A stretch of 64,000 nucleotides of DNA from Streptomyces sp. NBC_01451 (lineage in GTDB: Bacteria; Actinomycetota; Actinomycetes; Streptomycetales; Streptomycetaceae): the NCBI RefSeq assembly GCF_036227485.1, contig NZ_CP109479.1, positions 4,836,001 to 4,900,000 of the forward strand, read 5' to 3'. Both the position numbers and the translations under genes were made by a program. The notes below the pieces were generated by a model. The model made no database searches. It was not told the DNA's origin and saw only the letters and a list, made by a program, of their open reading frames with translations. Within the stretch, counting starts at the first letter, position 1. Each line of letters begins with the position of its first letter. Positions 17,533 through 27,038 of this stretch are shown here, piece after piece.

Positions 17533-17574
17533 ACGGCGGCCCGCCCCGGAGTGGATCCGGGTGCGGGCCGCCGT
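17533..17574 (-). terminator. Terminator of the acyl-CoA dehydrogenase gene
   Basis: A 12-base outer stem (17533-17544 with 17563-17574) stacks on a 6-base inner stem (CCCGGA/TCCGGG) with one bulged base and a 5-base loop. It lies about 105 bases downstream of the minus-strand stop at 17680. Confidence 0.75.
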
Positions 17575-17679
17575 GCCTGGCCTGCCGCATACGCGCAATA
17601 AGTGAACTGAATGCACCAAGGGTGCGAAGTGCGCGAAAGTCGCGAAGGTGGTGAGGTGCGCGAAGACGGCGGAGTGCGC

Positions 17680-19506
17680 TCAGAAAGCTGCTTCGTCCAG
17701 CTCCATCAGGTCGAGGTCCACGCCCGCGGCGAGCTTGCGGGCACCGGTGACGCCCGGGAGGACGTTGGCCGCGAAGAACTTCGCCGCCGCGATCTTGCCC
17801 GTGTAGAACGGGACGTCCTTCGCCGACGCCGTCCGCAGCTTCTCGGCGGCCACGGCGGCACCCTTGAGGAGCAGGTAGCCGACGACGACGTCGCCCGAGG
17901 CCATCAGCAGGCGGGTGGTGTTGAGGCCCACCTTGTAGATGTTCTTGACGTCCTGCTCGGTCGCCGCCAGGTCCGTCAGCATCAGACCGACGATCGCCTC
18001 CAGCTCGACGGCCGCCTTGGCGAGCTGCTCGCGCGCCACCGCCAGGTCGTCGCCGCCCGTGCCCGGCGCGAGGAACTTCTTGATGTCCTCGGCAAGGGAG
18101 TTGAGGGCCGCGCCCTGGTTGCGGACGATCTTCCGGAAGAAGAAGTCCTGGCCCTGGATCGCGGTCGTGCCCTCGTACAGGGTGTCGATCTTGGCGTCGC
18201 GGATGTACTGCTCGATCGGGTACTCCTGGAGGAACCCGGAGCCGCCGAAGGTCTGGAGGGACTGGGCGAGCTGCTCGTAGCCCTTCTCGGAGCCGTAGCC
18301 CTTCACGATCGGGAGCAGGAGGTCGTTCATGGCCTCCAGGGCGGCGGTGTCCTCGCCGGCCGCCTCCTTGACCTGGATCTCGTCCTGCACGGCGGCGGTG
18401 TGCAGCACCAGCGCGCGCATGCCCTCGGCGTACGCCTTCTGCGTGATCAGCGAGCGGCGGACGTCCGGGTGGTGCGTGATGGTGACCTTGGGGGCCGTCT
18501 TGTCCATGAAGTTGGCGAGATCCGGACCCTGGACGCGCTCCTTGGCGTACTCAAGGGCGTTGAGGTAGCCGGTCGACAGCGTCGAGATGGCCTTCGTGCC
18601 GACCATCATGCGGGCGAACTCGATGATCCGGAACATCTGGCGGATGCCGTCGTGCTTGTCGCCGATCAGCCAGCCCTTGGCCGGGTGCCGGTCACCGAAG
18701 GTCATCTCGCAGGTGTTGGAGGCCTTGAGGCCCATCTTGTGCTCGACGTTCGTCGCGTACACGCCGTTGCGCTCGCCCAGCTCGCCCGTCTCGAAGTCGA
18801 AGAGGAACTTCGGTACGAGGAAGAGGGACAGGCCCTTGGTGCCGGGGCCGTGGCCCTCCGGCCGCGCGAGGACGTAGTGGAGGATGTTCTCCTCCATGTC
18901 GTGCTCACCGGAGGTGATGAACCGCTTCACGCCCTCGATGTGCCAGGAGCCGTCCTCCTGCTGGACCGCCTTGGTGCGGCCGGCGCCCACGTCCGAGCCG
19001 GCGTCCGGCTCGGTGAGGACCATCGTCGAGCCCCAGGTCTTGTCGACCGCGATCTGGGCGATCCTCTTCTGTACGTCGTTGCCCTCGTCGAAGAGGATGC
19101 CGGCGAACGCCGGGCCGGACGCGTACATCCACACGGCCGGGTTCGCGCCGAGCAGCAGCTCCGCGTACGACCAGATCAGGGAGCGGGGGGCGGTGGTGCC
19201 GCCGATCTCCTCGGGCAGGCCGAGACGCCAGTACTCCGAGTCCATGAAGGCCTTGTAGCTCTTCTTGAAGGACGCCGGTACGGGCGCGGTGTTCGTCTCG
19301 GGGTCGAAGACCGGCGGGGTGCGGTCGCCGTCGGTGAAGGACTCCGCCAGCTCGTTCTCCGCGAGGCGCGTCATCTCCCCGAGGATGCTCCTGGCGGTGT
19401 CCGTGTCCATCTCCGCGAACGGACCGGTGCCGTACAGCTTGTCGCGTCCGAGGACCTCGAAGAGGTTGAACTCGATGTCGCGGAGATTCGACTTGTAGTG
19501 CCCCAT
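17680..19506 (-). CDS. Acyl-CoA dehydrogenase, FadE5-like
   Basis: The 608-residue flavoprotein matches the long actinobacterial FadE5 type, which opens [10 protein letters not shown] and has an extra C-terminal domain beyond the usual 380 residues. The FAD-binding segment [15 protein letters not shown] is near residues 160-175. The catalytic base is probably the Glu in [15 protein letters not shown] near 450. It performs the first oxidation step of fatty-acid beta-oxidation. The ATG at 19506 is chosen over one 19 codons upstream because conservation begins there and GGAG lies about 10 bases upstream. Confidence 0.93.
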   Translation of the reverse strand: MGHYKSNLRDIEFNLFEVLGRDKLYGTGPFAEMDTDTARSILGEMTRLAENELAESFTDGDRTPPVFDPETNTAPVPASFKKSYKAFMDSEYWRLGLPEEIGGTTAPRSLIWSYAELLLGANPAVWMYASGPAFAGILFDEGNDVQKRIAQIAVDKTWGSTMVLTEPDAGSDVGAGRTKAVQQEDGSWHIEGVKRFITSGEHDMEENILHYVLARPEGHGPGTKGLSLFLVPKFLFDFETGELGERNGVYATNVEHKMGLKASNTCEMTFGDRHPAKGWLIGDKHDGIRQMFRIIEFARMMVGTKAISTLSTGYLNALEYAKERVQGPDLANFMDKTAPKVTITHHPDVRRSLITQKAYAEGMRALVLHTAAVQDEIQVKEAAGEDTAALEAMNDLLLPIVKGYGSEKGYEQLAQSLQTFGGSGFLQEYPIEQYIRDAKIDTLYEGTTAIQGQDFFFRKIVRNQGAALNSLAEDIKKFLAPGTGGDDLAVAREQLAKAAVELEAIVGLMLTDLAATEQDVKNIYKVGLNTTRLLMASGDVVVGYLLLKGAAVAAEKLRTASAKDVPFYTGKIAAAKFFAANVLPGVTGARKLAAGVDLDLMELDEAAF

Positions 19507-19680
19507 GGCGACTGCTCCGTAGAGAGATCGGCGAGGCACTGACTCCTCGCGCCTAATACGCATACCAACTAGTAGCTTCTTCCCTACGATGATGCTACCC
19601 GCCGGTAATAAGGCGCAACCCCAACCGGTCGTTTGTGACGCGATACGCGCCCCGAGGACCCCTGAGGGGAGGGGAAAGGT

Positions 19681-20541
19681 CTAGACCGGGACGGTGAGAG
19701 TGGCCGTGTATCCCTTGTCCACGCTGCCTTCCACGGTCGCCAGCTGCTGGTCGTAGCCGTCGCTGAAGATGCCGTCCTTCTCCAGGGAGACCTGGCTGAG
19801 GTTCTGCACGCTCTGGCTGTAGCCGTCCGTCGCGTACACCGTCTCGCAGACGTCCTTCGGGAACGCCAGCTGCGAGGTGTTCGTTATCGACGTGGCCGCG
19901 GTCGCGTCCTCCAGGCTGCCGTAGACCTCGAAGTGGATGTGCGGCCAGCGGCCCGCGTAGCAGGCCGGGAAGATGCTCGTGAAGGTGACCTGGCCCTTGT
20001 CGTCCGTCTCCTGGACGCCTCGGAGGTAGTTCTCGTCGGTGACCCCGTCCGAGTAGAGGGAGTAGTTGCCCTCGCGGTCGCAGTGCCACAGGTAGACCGC
20101 GGCGCCCGTCTTGGGCGTCCCGCAGCCGGAGGCCGCGTCGACGACGGTCAGCGTGATCGTGAGCGGCACGCCCTCGGCCTTGCCGCCCGCAGAGTTCCCG
20201 AAGCTGGACGTGATGTCGCTGCGGACGACTCCGCTCTCCTTGAGCACGTTCACCCCGTTCGAGCCGTCGCCCGGGTAGGGACCGGCGGTCTCGTTCGGGA
20301 TGGTCGCGCACTCGGCGGACGACGAGGACGTGCCGCTGGACGAGGTGTCGGAGGCGGCGGAGGAGGTGGACGTGGAGTCGTCGGCGGCGCAGCCCACCAG
20401 CGGCACCAGGCTCGCACCGGCCAGCAGACGGATCATCCGGCGCCGGGCGAGAACGGGGAGGTCGTAGGAGAGGCCCCTGTCGTGCTCGTGGACCTCTTCG
20501 TCCCCGTGGTGCGCGTGGTCATGCTGCCCGTGTCCGCTCAT
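19681..20541 (-). CDS. Tat-exported lipoprotein of the intradiol ring-cleavage dioxygenase family
   Basis: The 286-residue product starts with a His-rich cytoplasmic tail, then a twin-arginine signal (RRRMIRLLAG) ending in a lipobox (LVGC), so it is exported folded and lipid-anchored. After a Ser/Thr linker comes the dioxygenase fold: NETAGPYPGD, VYLWHCD, ENYLRG and CYAGRWPHIHFEVY. The Tyr/Tyr/His/His set would hold Fe(III). True family members split catechol or protocatechuate between the hydroxyls; exported forms in Streptomyces lack known substrates. GGGAGA precedes the ATG at 20541. It is one of three such proteins in the window. Confidence 0.9.
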   Translation of the reverse strand: MSGHGQHDHAHHGDEEVHEHDRGLSYDLPVLARRRMIRLLAGASLVPLVGCAADDSTSTSSAASDTSSSGTSSSSAECATIPNETAGPYPGDGSNGVNVLKESGVVRSDITSSFGNSAGGKAEGVPLTITLTVVDAASGCGTPKTGAAVYLWHCDREGNYSLYSDGVTDENYLRGVQETDDKGQVTFTSIFPACYAGRWPHIHFEVYGSLEDATAATSITNTSQLAFPKDVCETVYATDGYSQSVQNLSQVSLEKDGIFSDGYDQQLATVEGSVDKGYTATLTVPV

Positions 20542-20749
20542 GGCCGTCTCCCTCTGTCTGTGCCGCCGGGTATTACCCGGGCCTTGCCGCCGCCTGATCG
20601 TTTCTTTGTCGAAGTCGACGGTATGAGCGCCGGCTGTGGCAAACCAGAGCGGCACCTGTGGACTTCCCATGGGACGGTCCGGCCGTGCCGGCCGCAAGCA
20701 GGGGACCGGGCCGCCCCCGCTCCGCCGCGCTCTCGGTACTCTTGCGCGC

Positions 20750-21223
20750 ATGTATGGATATGGCCAGCACGGGGACGGGGGTGCTGCGCAGCAGCAGTAC
20801 GCCCAGCCGCAGCAGCAGATGCCGGGCGGGTACGGCCAGCAGCCGCCGCTGTACCCCGAGCCGTCCCCGCCGTCCCTCGCGGACGCGGTGCGCGCCTTCA
20901 CGACGGGCTCGCTGTCGGCCGAGGACTTCCAGCAGGTCTTCGCCACGTCGAAGGTGTACTGCCCACGCGGCGACAACCCCGGGTTCCTGGCGCTGCACAA
21001 CACCCAGCAGCCGGTGATCCCCATGTTCACCTCGCTGAAGGAACTCCGCCGGTACGCGGGCAAGGAGTCCAAGTACTTCGTGATCACCGGCGCCGAGGTC
21101 ATCGACCTGCTGCCCACGGGCTACGGCTTCGTCGTGGACATGGAGGGCGAACACCGCATGGTCTTCGACGCGAAGGCGGTCGAGCAGATGGTGGAGTTCG
21201 CGATGCGCAGGATGTACGGCTGA
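20750..21223 (+). CDS. SseB-domain protein
   Basis: The 157-residue protein begins with a Tyr/Gly/Gln/Pro-rich disordered part (about 1-40). It then has an SseB-like domain with DFQQVFATSKVYCPRGDNPGFLAL, PVIPMFTSLKELRRYAG and a hydrophobic C-terminal strand-helix. SseB-like domains in actinobacteria are cytoplasmic and of unknown role. The ATG at 20750 has no ribosome site, but a TACTCT -10-like box ends 8 bases upstream, so leaderless translation is possible. Confidence 0.75.
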   Translation: MYGYGQHGDGGAAQQQYAQPQQQMPGGYGQQPPLYPEPSPPSLADAVRAFTTGSLSAEDFQQVFATSKVYCPRGDNPGFLALHNTQQPVIPMFTSLKELRRYAGKESKYFVITGAEVIDLLPTGYGFVVDMEGEHRMVFDAKAVEQMVEFAMRRMYG

Positions 21224-21485
21224 GGCCGTCCCCTCCCCTGCCCCCACCGGCCTGCCCCACTGACCCCCTCGGTCGCTCCGCCCCCCCGGCCTCCGGTGTC
21301 TTGCCCGGCGCCGGAAGTCCTCTGTCCCGCGGCGGAAATCCCCTCCGTGATTGTCACAGGCATGCCATAGGGTTCCTTCTGGCAGCCGCGCCCCACTGGC
21401 CACCGCTTCCCGCGGTCGCGTCTGGGTGTCGCGCGGCGCTCTCAGCTCCCGGTGATACCGGGTTCCTTGTGGGGGGTTCATCACT

Positions 21486-23450
21486 GTGCGTATGCGCAGC
21501 ACTTCGGCCGCGACGGCGCTCGCGGTTCTCTTCAGCTCGGCGGCGCTCACCGTCGTCGCGGCCGGTTCCGCTTCGGCGCAGACAGTCGTCGTCACCACGC
21601 CCGTCGGCCTGGTCGCGGACGGTCCTCTTCAGCGCGTCTTCGTCGCCGACCAGGACAACGGCCGGGTTCTGGCCACGGACTACAGCGGCACGCTCGTCGG
21701 CGTCAACGTCGGCTTCGACGGCGTACGCGATCTGGCGGTGTCCGACGACGGCGCGACCGTGTACGCGGTCCTGCCGGACAGCCACGAGATCGTGGCCCTC
21801 GACGCGGCGGCGCTCGGCCTCACCGTCAAGGCCCGCTACGACATCGGTGCCGGCACCGACCCCCGGGACCTGGCCTTCGCCGGCGGTCGGCTCTGGTTCT
21901 CCTACAAGGTCACCGGGGAGGACGGCGCCACCCACGGAAACCTGGGTTCCGTCGACCCGGCGATCGACCCGGCGGGCGAGGCGGACGCGGTGAGCCTCGG
22001 CCTGCTCCCGGAGGAGGTCGCCCCGTACTACAACGCGGCGCTGCTCGACACCGACCTGTCGACCCCCGGCCTGCTGACCTACACCGACAGCGGCGCTTCG
22101 GAGGGTTCGCTGAACGTGCTCGACGTGTCCGCCGCCACCCCCCGGGTGGTCGTCAAGAGCAGCGCCCAGAGCTACTTCGGGGACGTCGACCTCATCCCCG
22201 GCACCTCCGAGGTGCTGGTCAACGGCAACAGGCGGCTCTCCTACGCGAGCGGGGACCTGACCGAGGCCGGCGGCTACCCGGTGTCCAGCGGGTACGGCGA
22301 CGTCTCCCCGAGCGGTCTGGTCGCCCACGTCTTCAGCAGCGAGGTGTCGGTCTTCAAGCCCGGGTCCGACAAGCTGGTCCGCCGTATCGACGCCGACGCC
22401 TACGGCGCGGGCCGGCTGATCTGGGCCCCCGACGCCCCGCGGCTCTTCGCCATGACGAGCAACACGCTGAACTCCCGCTACACGCTCAAGGTGTTCACCG
22501 ACGCCACACTCAGCGCCCCGGACCTCACCGTCAGCGCCCCCGACACGGCCCCCCGGGCCAAGAAGCTCACCGTCACCGGCAGGATCACGGCGACGCTGCC
22601 GCTTCCGGCGGGTGCCAAGCTGGCGGTCACCCGCAAGGACACGGAGAGCCCGAACGGCAAGGCGCTCCCGGCCGTCACGGTGAAGGCGAACGGCACGTAC
22701 TCCTTCACGGACACCCCGCAGACCGGCGGCACGACCACCTACAAGGTCACGTACGCGGGCGACGCCGAGCACACGGCGGCCACCGCCTCCGGCAGGGTCG
22801 AGGTCCCCTTCGCGAAGACCGCGCTGACCCTGAACAACAACGGCAGGCTGTACAACTACGGCACCGACGTCAGGTTCACCGCCCACCTGGGCGCGACGTA
22901 CAAGAACCGTACGGTCGAGATCTGGTCGGACCCGCACGGCACCGACAAGCCGAAGAAGCTGATCAAGACCGGCAAGGTCAACTCCGCCGGAAACCTCACC
23001 GCGACCGTCGACATGACCCGCGACACGAACGTCACGGCCGTCTTCAAGGGCGACACCCGCTTCGAGCCGAAGACGGTCAGGGTCACCGCCAACGCCCGGG
23101 TGAGGATCTCCACGGCCGTTTCCCGGCACTACAAGACCGCCAAGATCGGCTCGGTCTCGTACTACTGGTTCCACAAGAACACCGACCCGGTGCTGACGAC
23201 CTCGATGCCCTACTACCAGGGCCGCAAGCAGCGCTTCGACCTGCAGGTCTTCTACCAGGGCACCTGGTACTCGACCTACTCCGACTACTTCGCGATCGCC
23301 CCCAACGGCAAGTCGGGCGTTCAGCTCGGAGCGCCCGGTGAGTCGGGCATCCGGGCCCGGGTACGGTCGGTGTACGTCGACGGCGCGTCCGGCGACAACG
23401 TGAACTCGACGACGTTCGGATCCTGGAAGTACCTGTACTTCAGCAACTAG
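21486..23450 (+). CDS. Large secreted protein with beta-propeller-like N-terminus and Ig-like repeats
   Basis: This 654-residue protein has a signal peptide ending near ASA-QT (residue 31). Residues 35-340 show propeller-type strands (RVFVADQDNGRVLATDY, GVRDLAVSDDGATVYAVL, PRDLAFAGGRLWFSY). Two or three Ig-like repeats follow at about 345-545 (LTVSAPDTAPRAKKLTVTG and TYKVTYAGDAEHTAATAS). The C-terminus is Tyr/Lys-rich and ends FGSWKYLYFSN. No catalytic residues are evident; a surface or binding role is inferred. The GTG at 21486 follows a G-rich site, with an ATG two codons later as alternative. A strong terminator follows. Confidence 0.85.
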   Translation: MRMRSTSAATALAVLFSSAALTVVAAGSASAQTVVVTTPVGLVADGPLQRVFVADQDNGRVLATDYSGTLVGVNVGFDGVRDLAVSDDGATVYAVLPDSHEIVALDAAALGLTVKARYDIGAGTDPRDLAFAGGRLWFSYKVTGEDGATHGNLGSVDPAIDPAGEADAVSLGLLPEEVAPYYNAALLDTDLSTPGLLTYTDSGASEGSLNVLDVSAATPRVVVKSSAQSYFGDVDLIPGTSEVLVNGNRRLSYASGDLTEAGGYPVSSGYGDVSPSGLVAHVFSSEVSVFKPGSDKLVRRIDADAYGAGRLIWAPDAPRLFAMTSNTLNSRYTLKVFTDATLSAPDLTVSAPDTAPRAKKLTVTGRITATLPLPAGAKLAVTRKDTESPNGKALPAVTVKANGTYSFTDTPQTGGTTTYKVTYAGDAEHTAATASGRVEVPFAKTALTLNNNGRLYNYGTDVRFTAHLGATYKNRTVEIWSDPHGTDKPKKLIKTGKVNSAGNLTATVDMTRDTNVTAVFKGDTRFEPKTVRVTANARVRISTAVSRHYKTAKIGSVSYYWFHKNTDPVLTTSMPYYQGRKQRFDLQVFYQGTWYSTYSDYFAIAPNGKSGVQLGAPGESGIRARVRSVYVDGASGDNVNSTTFGSWKYLYFSN

Positions 23451-23481
23451 TACCGCGCGTACCGGCCGGCCCCGGCCGGTT

Positions 23482-23517
23482 GAGGAGGCCCGGAGGGAAT
23501 GCCCTCCGGGCCTCCTC
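23482..23517 (+). terminator. Terminator after the secreted Ig-like protein gene
   Basis: A perfect 16-base stem (23482-23497 with 23502-23517) with a 4-base AATG loop is followed by TGTTA. It lies 32 bases past the stop. Confidence 0.9.
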
Positions 23518-23577
23518 TGTTAGGGGTAGCAGGAAGTTCAATAATCAACTAAACTGGCCGCACAAGGAGGTCCCGAC

Positions 23578-24549
23578 ATGCCTGCAGTGACCGTCGAGAA
23601 CCCGCTGACCCTGCCCCGTGTGGCCGCTCCGGCCGACGCCGTGGCGCGTCCCGTGCTCACCGTGACGACCGCGCCGAGCGGTTTCGAGGGCGAGGGATTC
23701 CCGGTGCGCCGGGCGTTCGCCGGGATCGCCTACAAGCACCTCGACCCGTTCATCATGATGGACCAGATGGGCGAGGTGGAGTACGCGCCGGGTGAGCCCA
23801 AAGGCACCCCCTGGCACCCCCACCGCGGCTTCGAGACCGTCACGTACATCATCGACGGGATCTTCGACCACCAGGACTCGCAGGGTGGCGGCGGCACCAT
23901 CACCAACGGCGACACCCAGTGGATGACGGCCGGTTCGGGCCTCCTCCACATCGAGGCGCCCCCGGAGTCCCTGGTGATGTCCGGCGGCCTCTTCCACGGC
24001 ATCCAGCTGTGGGTGAACCTCCCGGCCAAGGACAAGATGATGGCCCCCCGCTACCAGGACATCCGTGGCGGCCAGGTCCAGCTCCTCACGTCCCACGACG
24101 GCGGCGCGCTCCTGCGCGTCATCGCCGGCGAGCTGGACGGCCACCAGGGTCCCGGTATCACCCACACCCCGATCAGCCTGGTCCACGCGACCCTGGCCCC
24201 GGGCGCGGAGGTCACCCTCCCCTGGCGCGAGGACTTCAACGGACTGGCGTACGTTCTCGCCGGCCGCGGCAGCGTGGGCGCCGACCGGCGCCCGGTCCAC
24301 AAGGGCCAGACCGCGGTCTTCGGCGCGGGCTCGTCCCTGACGGTCCGCGCGGACGACCTGCAGGACGCGAACAGCCCGGACCTGGAGGTCGTACTCCTCG
24401 GCGGGCAGCCGATCCGTGAGCCGATGGCCCACTACGGCCCGTTCGTGATGAACACGAGGGCGGAGCTTGAGCAGGCGTTCGAGGACTTCCAGAAGGGCCG
24501 GCTGGGAACTGTGCCGGCGGTGCATGGAATGTCCGAGGGTGGGCTGTAG
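23578..24549 (+). CDS. Pirin family protein
   Basis: The 323-residue protein has the two-cupin pirin architecture. The N-terminal metal site is formed by the WHPHRGFETVTY segment and by the SGLLHIEAP segment (His and Glu). The second cupin lacks an obvious metal set. Bacterial pirins can act as quercetin dioxygenases or bind metabolic enzymes; here the function is open. AAGGAGG lies 7 bases before the ATG. The upstream sequence 23532-23559 is strikingly AT-rich (AGTTCAATAATCAACTAAACT) and is probably the promoter and operator. Confidence 0.92.
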   Translation: MPAVTVENPLTLPRVAAPADAVARPVLTVTTAPSGFEGEGFPVRRAFAGIAYKHLDPFIMMDQMGEVEYAPGEPKGTPWHPHRGFETVTYIIDGIFDHQDSQGGGGTITNGDTQWMTAGSGLLHIEAPPESLVMSGGLFHGIQLWVNLPAKDKMMAPRYQDIRGGQVQLLTSHDGGALLRVIAGELDGHQGPGITHTPISLVHATLAPGAEVTLPWREDFNGLAYVLAGRGSVGADRRPVHKGQTAVFGAGSSLTVRADDLQDANSPDLEVVLLGGQPIREPMAHYGPFVMNTRAELEQAFEDFQKGRLGTVPAVHGMSEGGL

Positions 24550-24577
24550 GCCGTAGAAAAGTTCAGTACTGTACGAC

Positions 24578-24618
24578 CGGGCCCGAAGCCGCAACTTTGG
24601 TTTGCGGCTTCGGGCCCG
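24578..24618. terminator. Bidirectional terminator between pirin and Bro-N genes
   Basis: A perfect 17-base stem (24578-24594 with 24602-24618) with a 7-base loop lies between convergent genes. Confidence 0.9.
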
Positions 24619-24639
24619 TCTGTCGTCGGCGCTACTGGA

Positions 24640-25509
24640 CTACGGCAGTACGTAGAACGGCGAGTCGTCCGGAGTACGGCCGACCTCGCGTACGCATCCC
24701 TGCTCGGACAGCAGCTCCAGGCTGTGGCGGACGCGGTCCGCTGAGAGGCCGGTGTGTACGGAGATCTCCTCCACGCTGTAGTCGGCGCCGCCGTGCAGCA
24801 GGGCCGGGGCCAGGTGGGCGGCGACCTTGTGGACGTCCTCGGTGACGACGAGGTTCCTGGACTTCCAGTTGGACAGGAGCTGTTGGGGTGTCAGCTCCGG
24901 GGCCTGGACGGGGCGGGTGAGGTCGCCGGCGCGGCGGAGGGTCTGGGTGAGGTCCCTGAGCATGTCGACGATCACGTTCTGTTTGGTGTCGATATGACGC
25001 AGGGTTTCGTCCTGGCGGTCGACGCGCTCTTCGAGACGGACGAGGGCGTCGGCGAGTTGCTGGGGGACCGCGTAGGCGGTGACGGTGGTCGGGGTGGGTT
25101 GCAGGGTGGCGGGTTCGAGGGAGTAGGAGCCGTCTCGCTGGATGGTGGCGATGACTTCGGAGGCCCAGGCTTTGAAAGGCTGTGCCGACGGTTTGGTACA
25201 GCCGTTGACCAACCGGATCAGACCCTGGAGATCGACGAGATGCATGTCTCGGCGCCACTCCCGACCTGCGGGAATGCTGAGACCATACCCTCCAGTTACG
25301 GTCTCAAGAATCTCTCGGTGCTCTGTGGGGACATGGTCCGCCAGAGTCTTCCTGGGATTCCTGTACCCCAGCTCGTTGAGTACGTCCGCCGCGGGAAACC
25401 AGTGCGTCCCGTCCGGCGTCGTCAGCCTCCGTACCCGCGCCCCCGTGGCCGCGTACACGAAGTCGCTGATGTCGATCGCGTCCTTGCGCGTGTTGTTCTG
25501 CTCGTACAT
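24640..25509 (-). CDS. Bro-N domain protein (phage antirepressor-like) with C-terminal winged-helix
   Basis: Residues 12-115 resemble the Bro-N DNA-binding domain of phage and baculovirus antirepressors (FVYAATGARVRRLTTPDGTHWFPAADVLNELGY, then DLQGLIRLVNGCTKPSAQPFKAWASEVI). A coiled-coil-like region (about 150-185, LVRLEERVDRQDETLRHIDTK) and a C-terminal winged helix (EEISVHTGLSADRVRHSLELL) follow. GGAGG lies 10 bases before the ATG. It sits 73 bases downstream of the P450 gene in the same direction and has no phage genes nearby, so it looks like a domesticated phage regulator. Confidence 0.85.
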   Translation of the reverse strand: MYEQNNTRKDAIDISDFVYAATGARVRRLTTPDGTHWFPAADVLNELGYRNPRKTLADHVPTEHREILETVTGGYGLSIPAGREWRRDMHLVDLQGLIRLVNGCTKPSAQPFKAWASEVIATIQRDGSYSLEPATLQPTPTTVTAYAVPQQLADALVRLEERVDRQDETLRHIDTKQNVIVDMLRDLTQTLRRAGDLTRPVQAPELTPQQLLSNWKSRNLVVTEDVHKVAAHLAPALLHGGADYSVEEISVHTGLSADRVRHSLELLSEQGCVREVGRTPDDSPFYVLP

Positions 25510-25582
25510 CGAGCATCACCTCCGCCTCGGAATCTAGGGAGGAGGAGGCGCGACCCGAGTTCATAGCAAGGATGTTCATCCT

Positions 25583-26995
25583 TTAGTGGCGGCGTGCCCG
25601 CAACCCCACCCGTGCCTCTCCCACCGCCTGCAACGTCACCGCCGCCGTCACCGGGATGTCCTTGTCCGGTGCCTCGATGTCGTACTCGCGCAGCAGTACC
25701 GCCAGGGCCAGGACCGACTCCAGCATCGAGAAGTGGCGGCCGATGCACGCGCGGGGGCCGCCGCCGAAGGGGAGCCATGCGTAGCGGTGGCGGGCGGTCT
25801 CCTGGTCGGGGGTGAAGCGGTCCGGGTCGAAGCGGTCGGGGGTGTCCCAGTGGGCCGGGTGGCGGTGGGTGACCCAGGGCGAGACGAGGACGTCCGCGCC
25901 CGCCGGGATGACGTGGCCGTCGATCTCCGTCTCCGTCACCGCCCGCCTGCCCATCAGCGGAGCGGCCGGATACAGGCGCATCGTCTCCTTCAGGACCTGT
26001 GTCAGGTACGGGAGTCGGTCCATGGTCGCCGCCGTGCAGGGCTCGCCCGGAGGCAGTGCGTCGACCTCCTCCCGGGCCCGGGCCCTGGCCTCGGGGTGGC
26101 GGGCCAGGAGGTGGAGGGCGAAGGCCAGTGACGTCGCTGTCGTTTCGTGGCCCGCGAGGAGGAACACCAGGACCTGGTCGCGGAGTTCGGTGGCGTCGAG
26201 GCTGCCGTCCTCGTCGTTCTGGGCCTGGGAGAGGAGGGAGAGCAGGTCGGTCCCGGCCGCCCCGTCCGCTGTCCCGTTCCCGTTGCTCCGGCGCGCCGCG
26301 ATGATCCGGTCGCAGACCTCGTAGACCGCCCGGGTCGCCGTTTCCGCACGCCTGTTGGAGGGGGTGGGCCAGGTGCGCGGGAGCCTGAGCGGGGAGTAGG
26401 CCCGCCCGCTGATGTACGCGCTGATGACCGGGAAGTTGGCGTGGATGACGTCCACCGCGGCTTCCACGTCCGCGCCGAACAGGACCCGGGAGACCGTGCG
26501 CATCGCCAGCCGGTCCATCTCGCGTACGACGTCCACGTCGGGCCTGTTCCGCCAGCGTTCCGCTGTCGCCTCGGCCTCGTCGGTGATCGTCGCGGCGTAT
26601 CCGTCGACCCGCTTTTTGGTGAACAGGGGCTGGATCAGGCGTCGTTGGCGGAGGTAGACGTCGTCCTGGCTGGTCAGGAGGCCGTTGCCCCCGGTCTGGC
26701 GTATCTCCTCGTAGAAGACGTTGTCCTTGCGGAAGCCGGCGGCCTGTGTGGCCAGGACCTGCTGGGCGCCCTCGGGGGAGAAGACGCAGTACATGACCGC
26801 ACGGAGGCCGGGCGGGCCGGCTGTCAGGCGGACCACGTCGCCGTGCTCCCGCTGGGCGCGGACGAAGGTGGCGAGCGGGTCCCTGCGGAGGTCGAGGGCG
26901 GAGCCCAGCAGGGGGTGGCCGGTGGGGCCGGGGACGGGAGCGGTGGTGTGCGCGGTCCCGGGGGCGGTTCTGCGGGCGGTACGCGTGACGGCCAT
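25583..26995 (-). CDS. Cytochrome P450
   Basis: The 470-residue monooxygenase has every class mark: the I-helix AGHETT oxygen-binding motif near 280, KETMRLYP (ExxR) near 335, and the heme loop FGGGPRACIG with the proximal ligand Cys417. The Pro-rich start (PVPGPTGHPLLGSA) and the LYPAAPLMGR stretch resemble the class that hydroxylates fatty acids or lipids rather than macrolides. No ferredoxin or reductase gene is adjacent. The stop-to-start gap from the upstream phosphatase gene is 43 bases, so they are probably cotranscribed. Confidence 0.95.
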   Translation of the reverse strand: MAVTRTARRTAPGTAHTTAPVPGPTGHPLLGSALDLRRDPLATFVRAQREHGDVVRLTAGPPGLRAVMYCVFSPEGAQQVLATQAAGFRKDNVFYEEIRQTGGNGLLTSQDDVYLRQRRLIQPLFTKKRVDGYAATITDEAEATAERWRNRPDVDVVREMDRLAMRTVSRVLFGADVEAAVDVIHANFPVISAYISGRAYSPLRLPRTWPTPSNRRAETATRAVYEVCDRIIAARRSNGNGTADGAAGTDLLSLLSQAQNDEDGSLDATELRDQVLVFLLAGHETTATSLAFALHLLARHPEARARAREEVDALPPGEPCTAATMDRLPYLTQVLKETMRLYPAAPLMGRRAVTETEIDGHVIPAGADVLVSPWVTHRHPAHWDTPDRFDPDRFTPDQETARHRYAWLPFGGGPRACIGRHFSMLESVLALAVLLREYDIEAPDKDIPVTAAVTLQAVGEARVGLRARRH

Positions 26996-27038
26996 GGTCG
27001 TATCATCCGCTTCTCAGGGCGCCCGGGGGTGCCCTTTC

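Noticed and set aside
17611..19542. 643-residue plus-strand frame opposite the acyl-CoA dehydrogenase gene
   Set aside because: It is a shadow of a well-conserved minus-strand gene. Its composition is Val/Leu/Arg/Gly-rich with no domain.
23532..23559. AT-rich sequence before pirin as a defined operator
   Set aside because: The symmetry is only partial (about 12 of 21 bases), so I kept it as a promoter remark and did not call a site.
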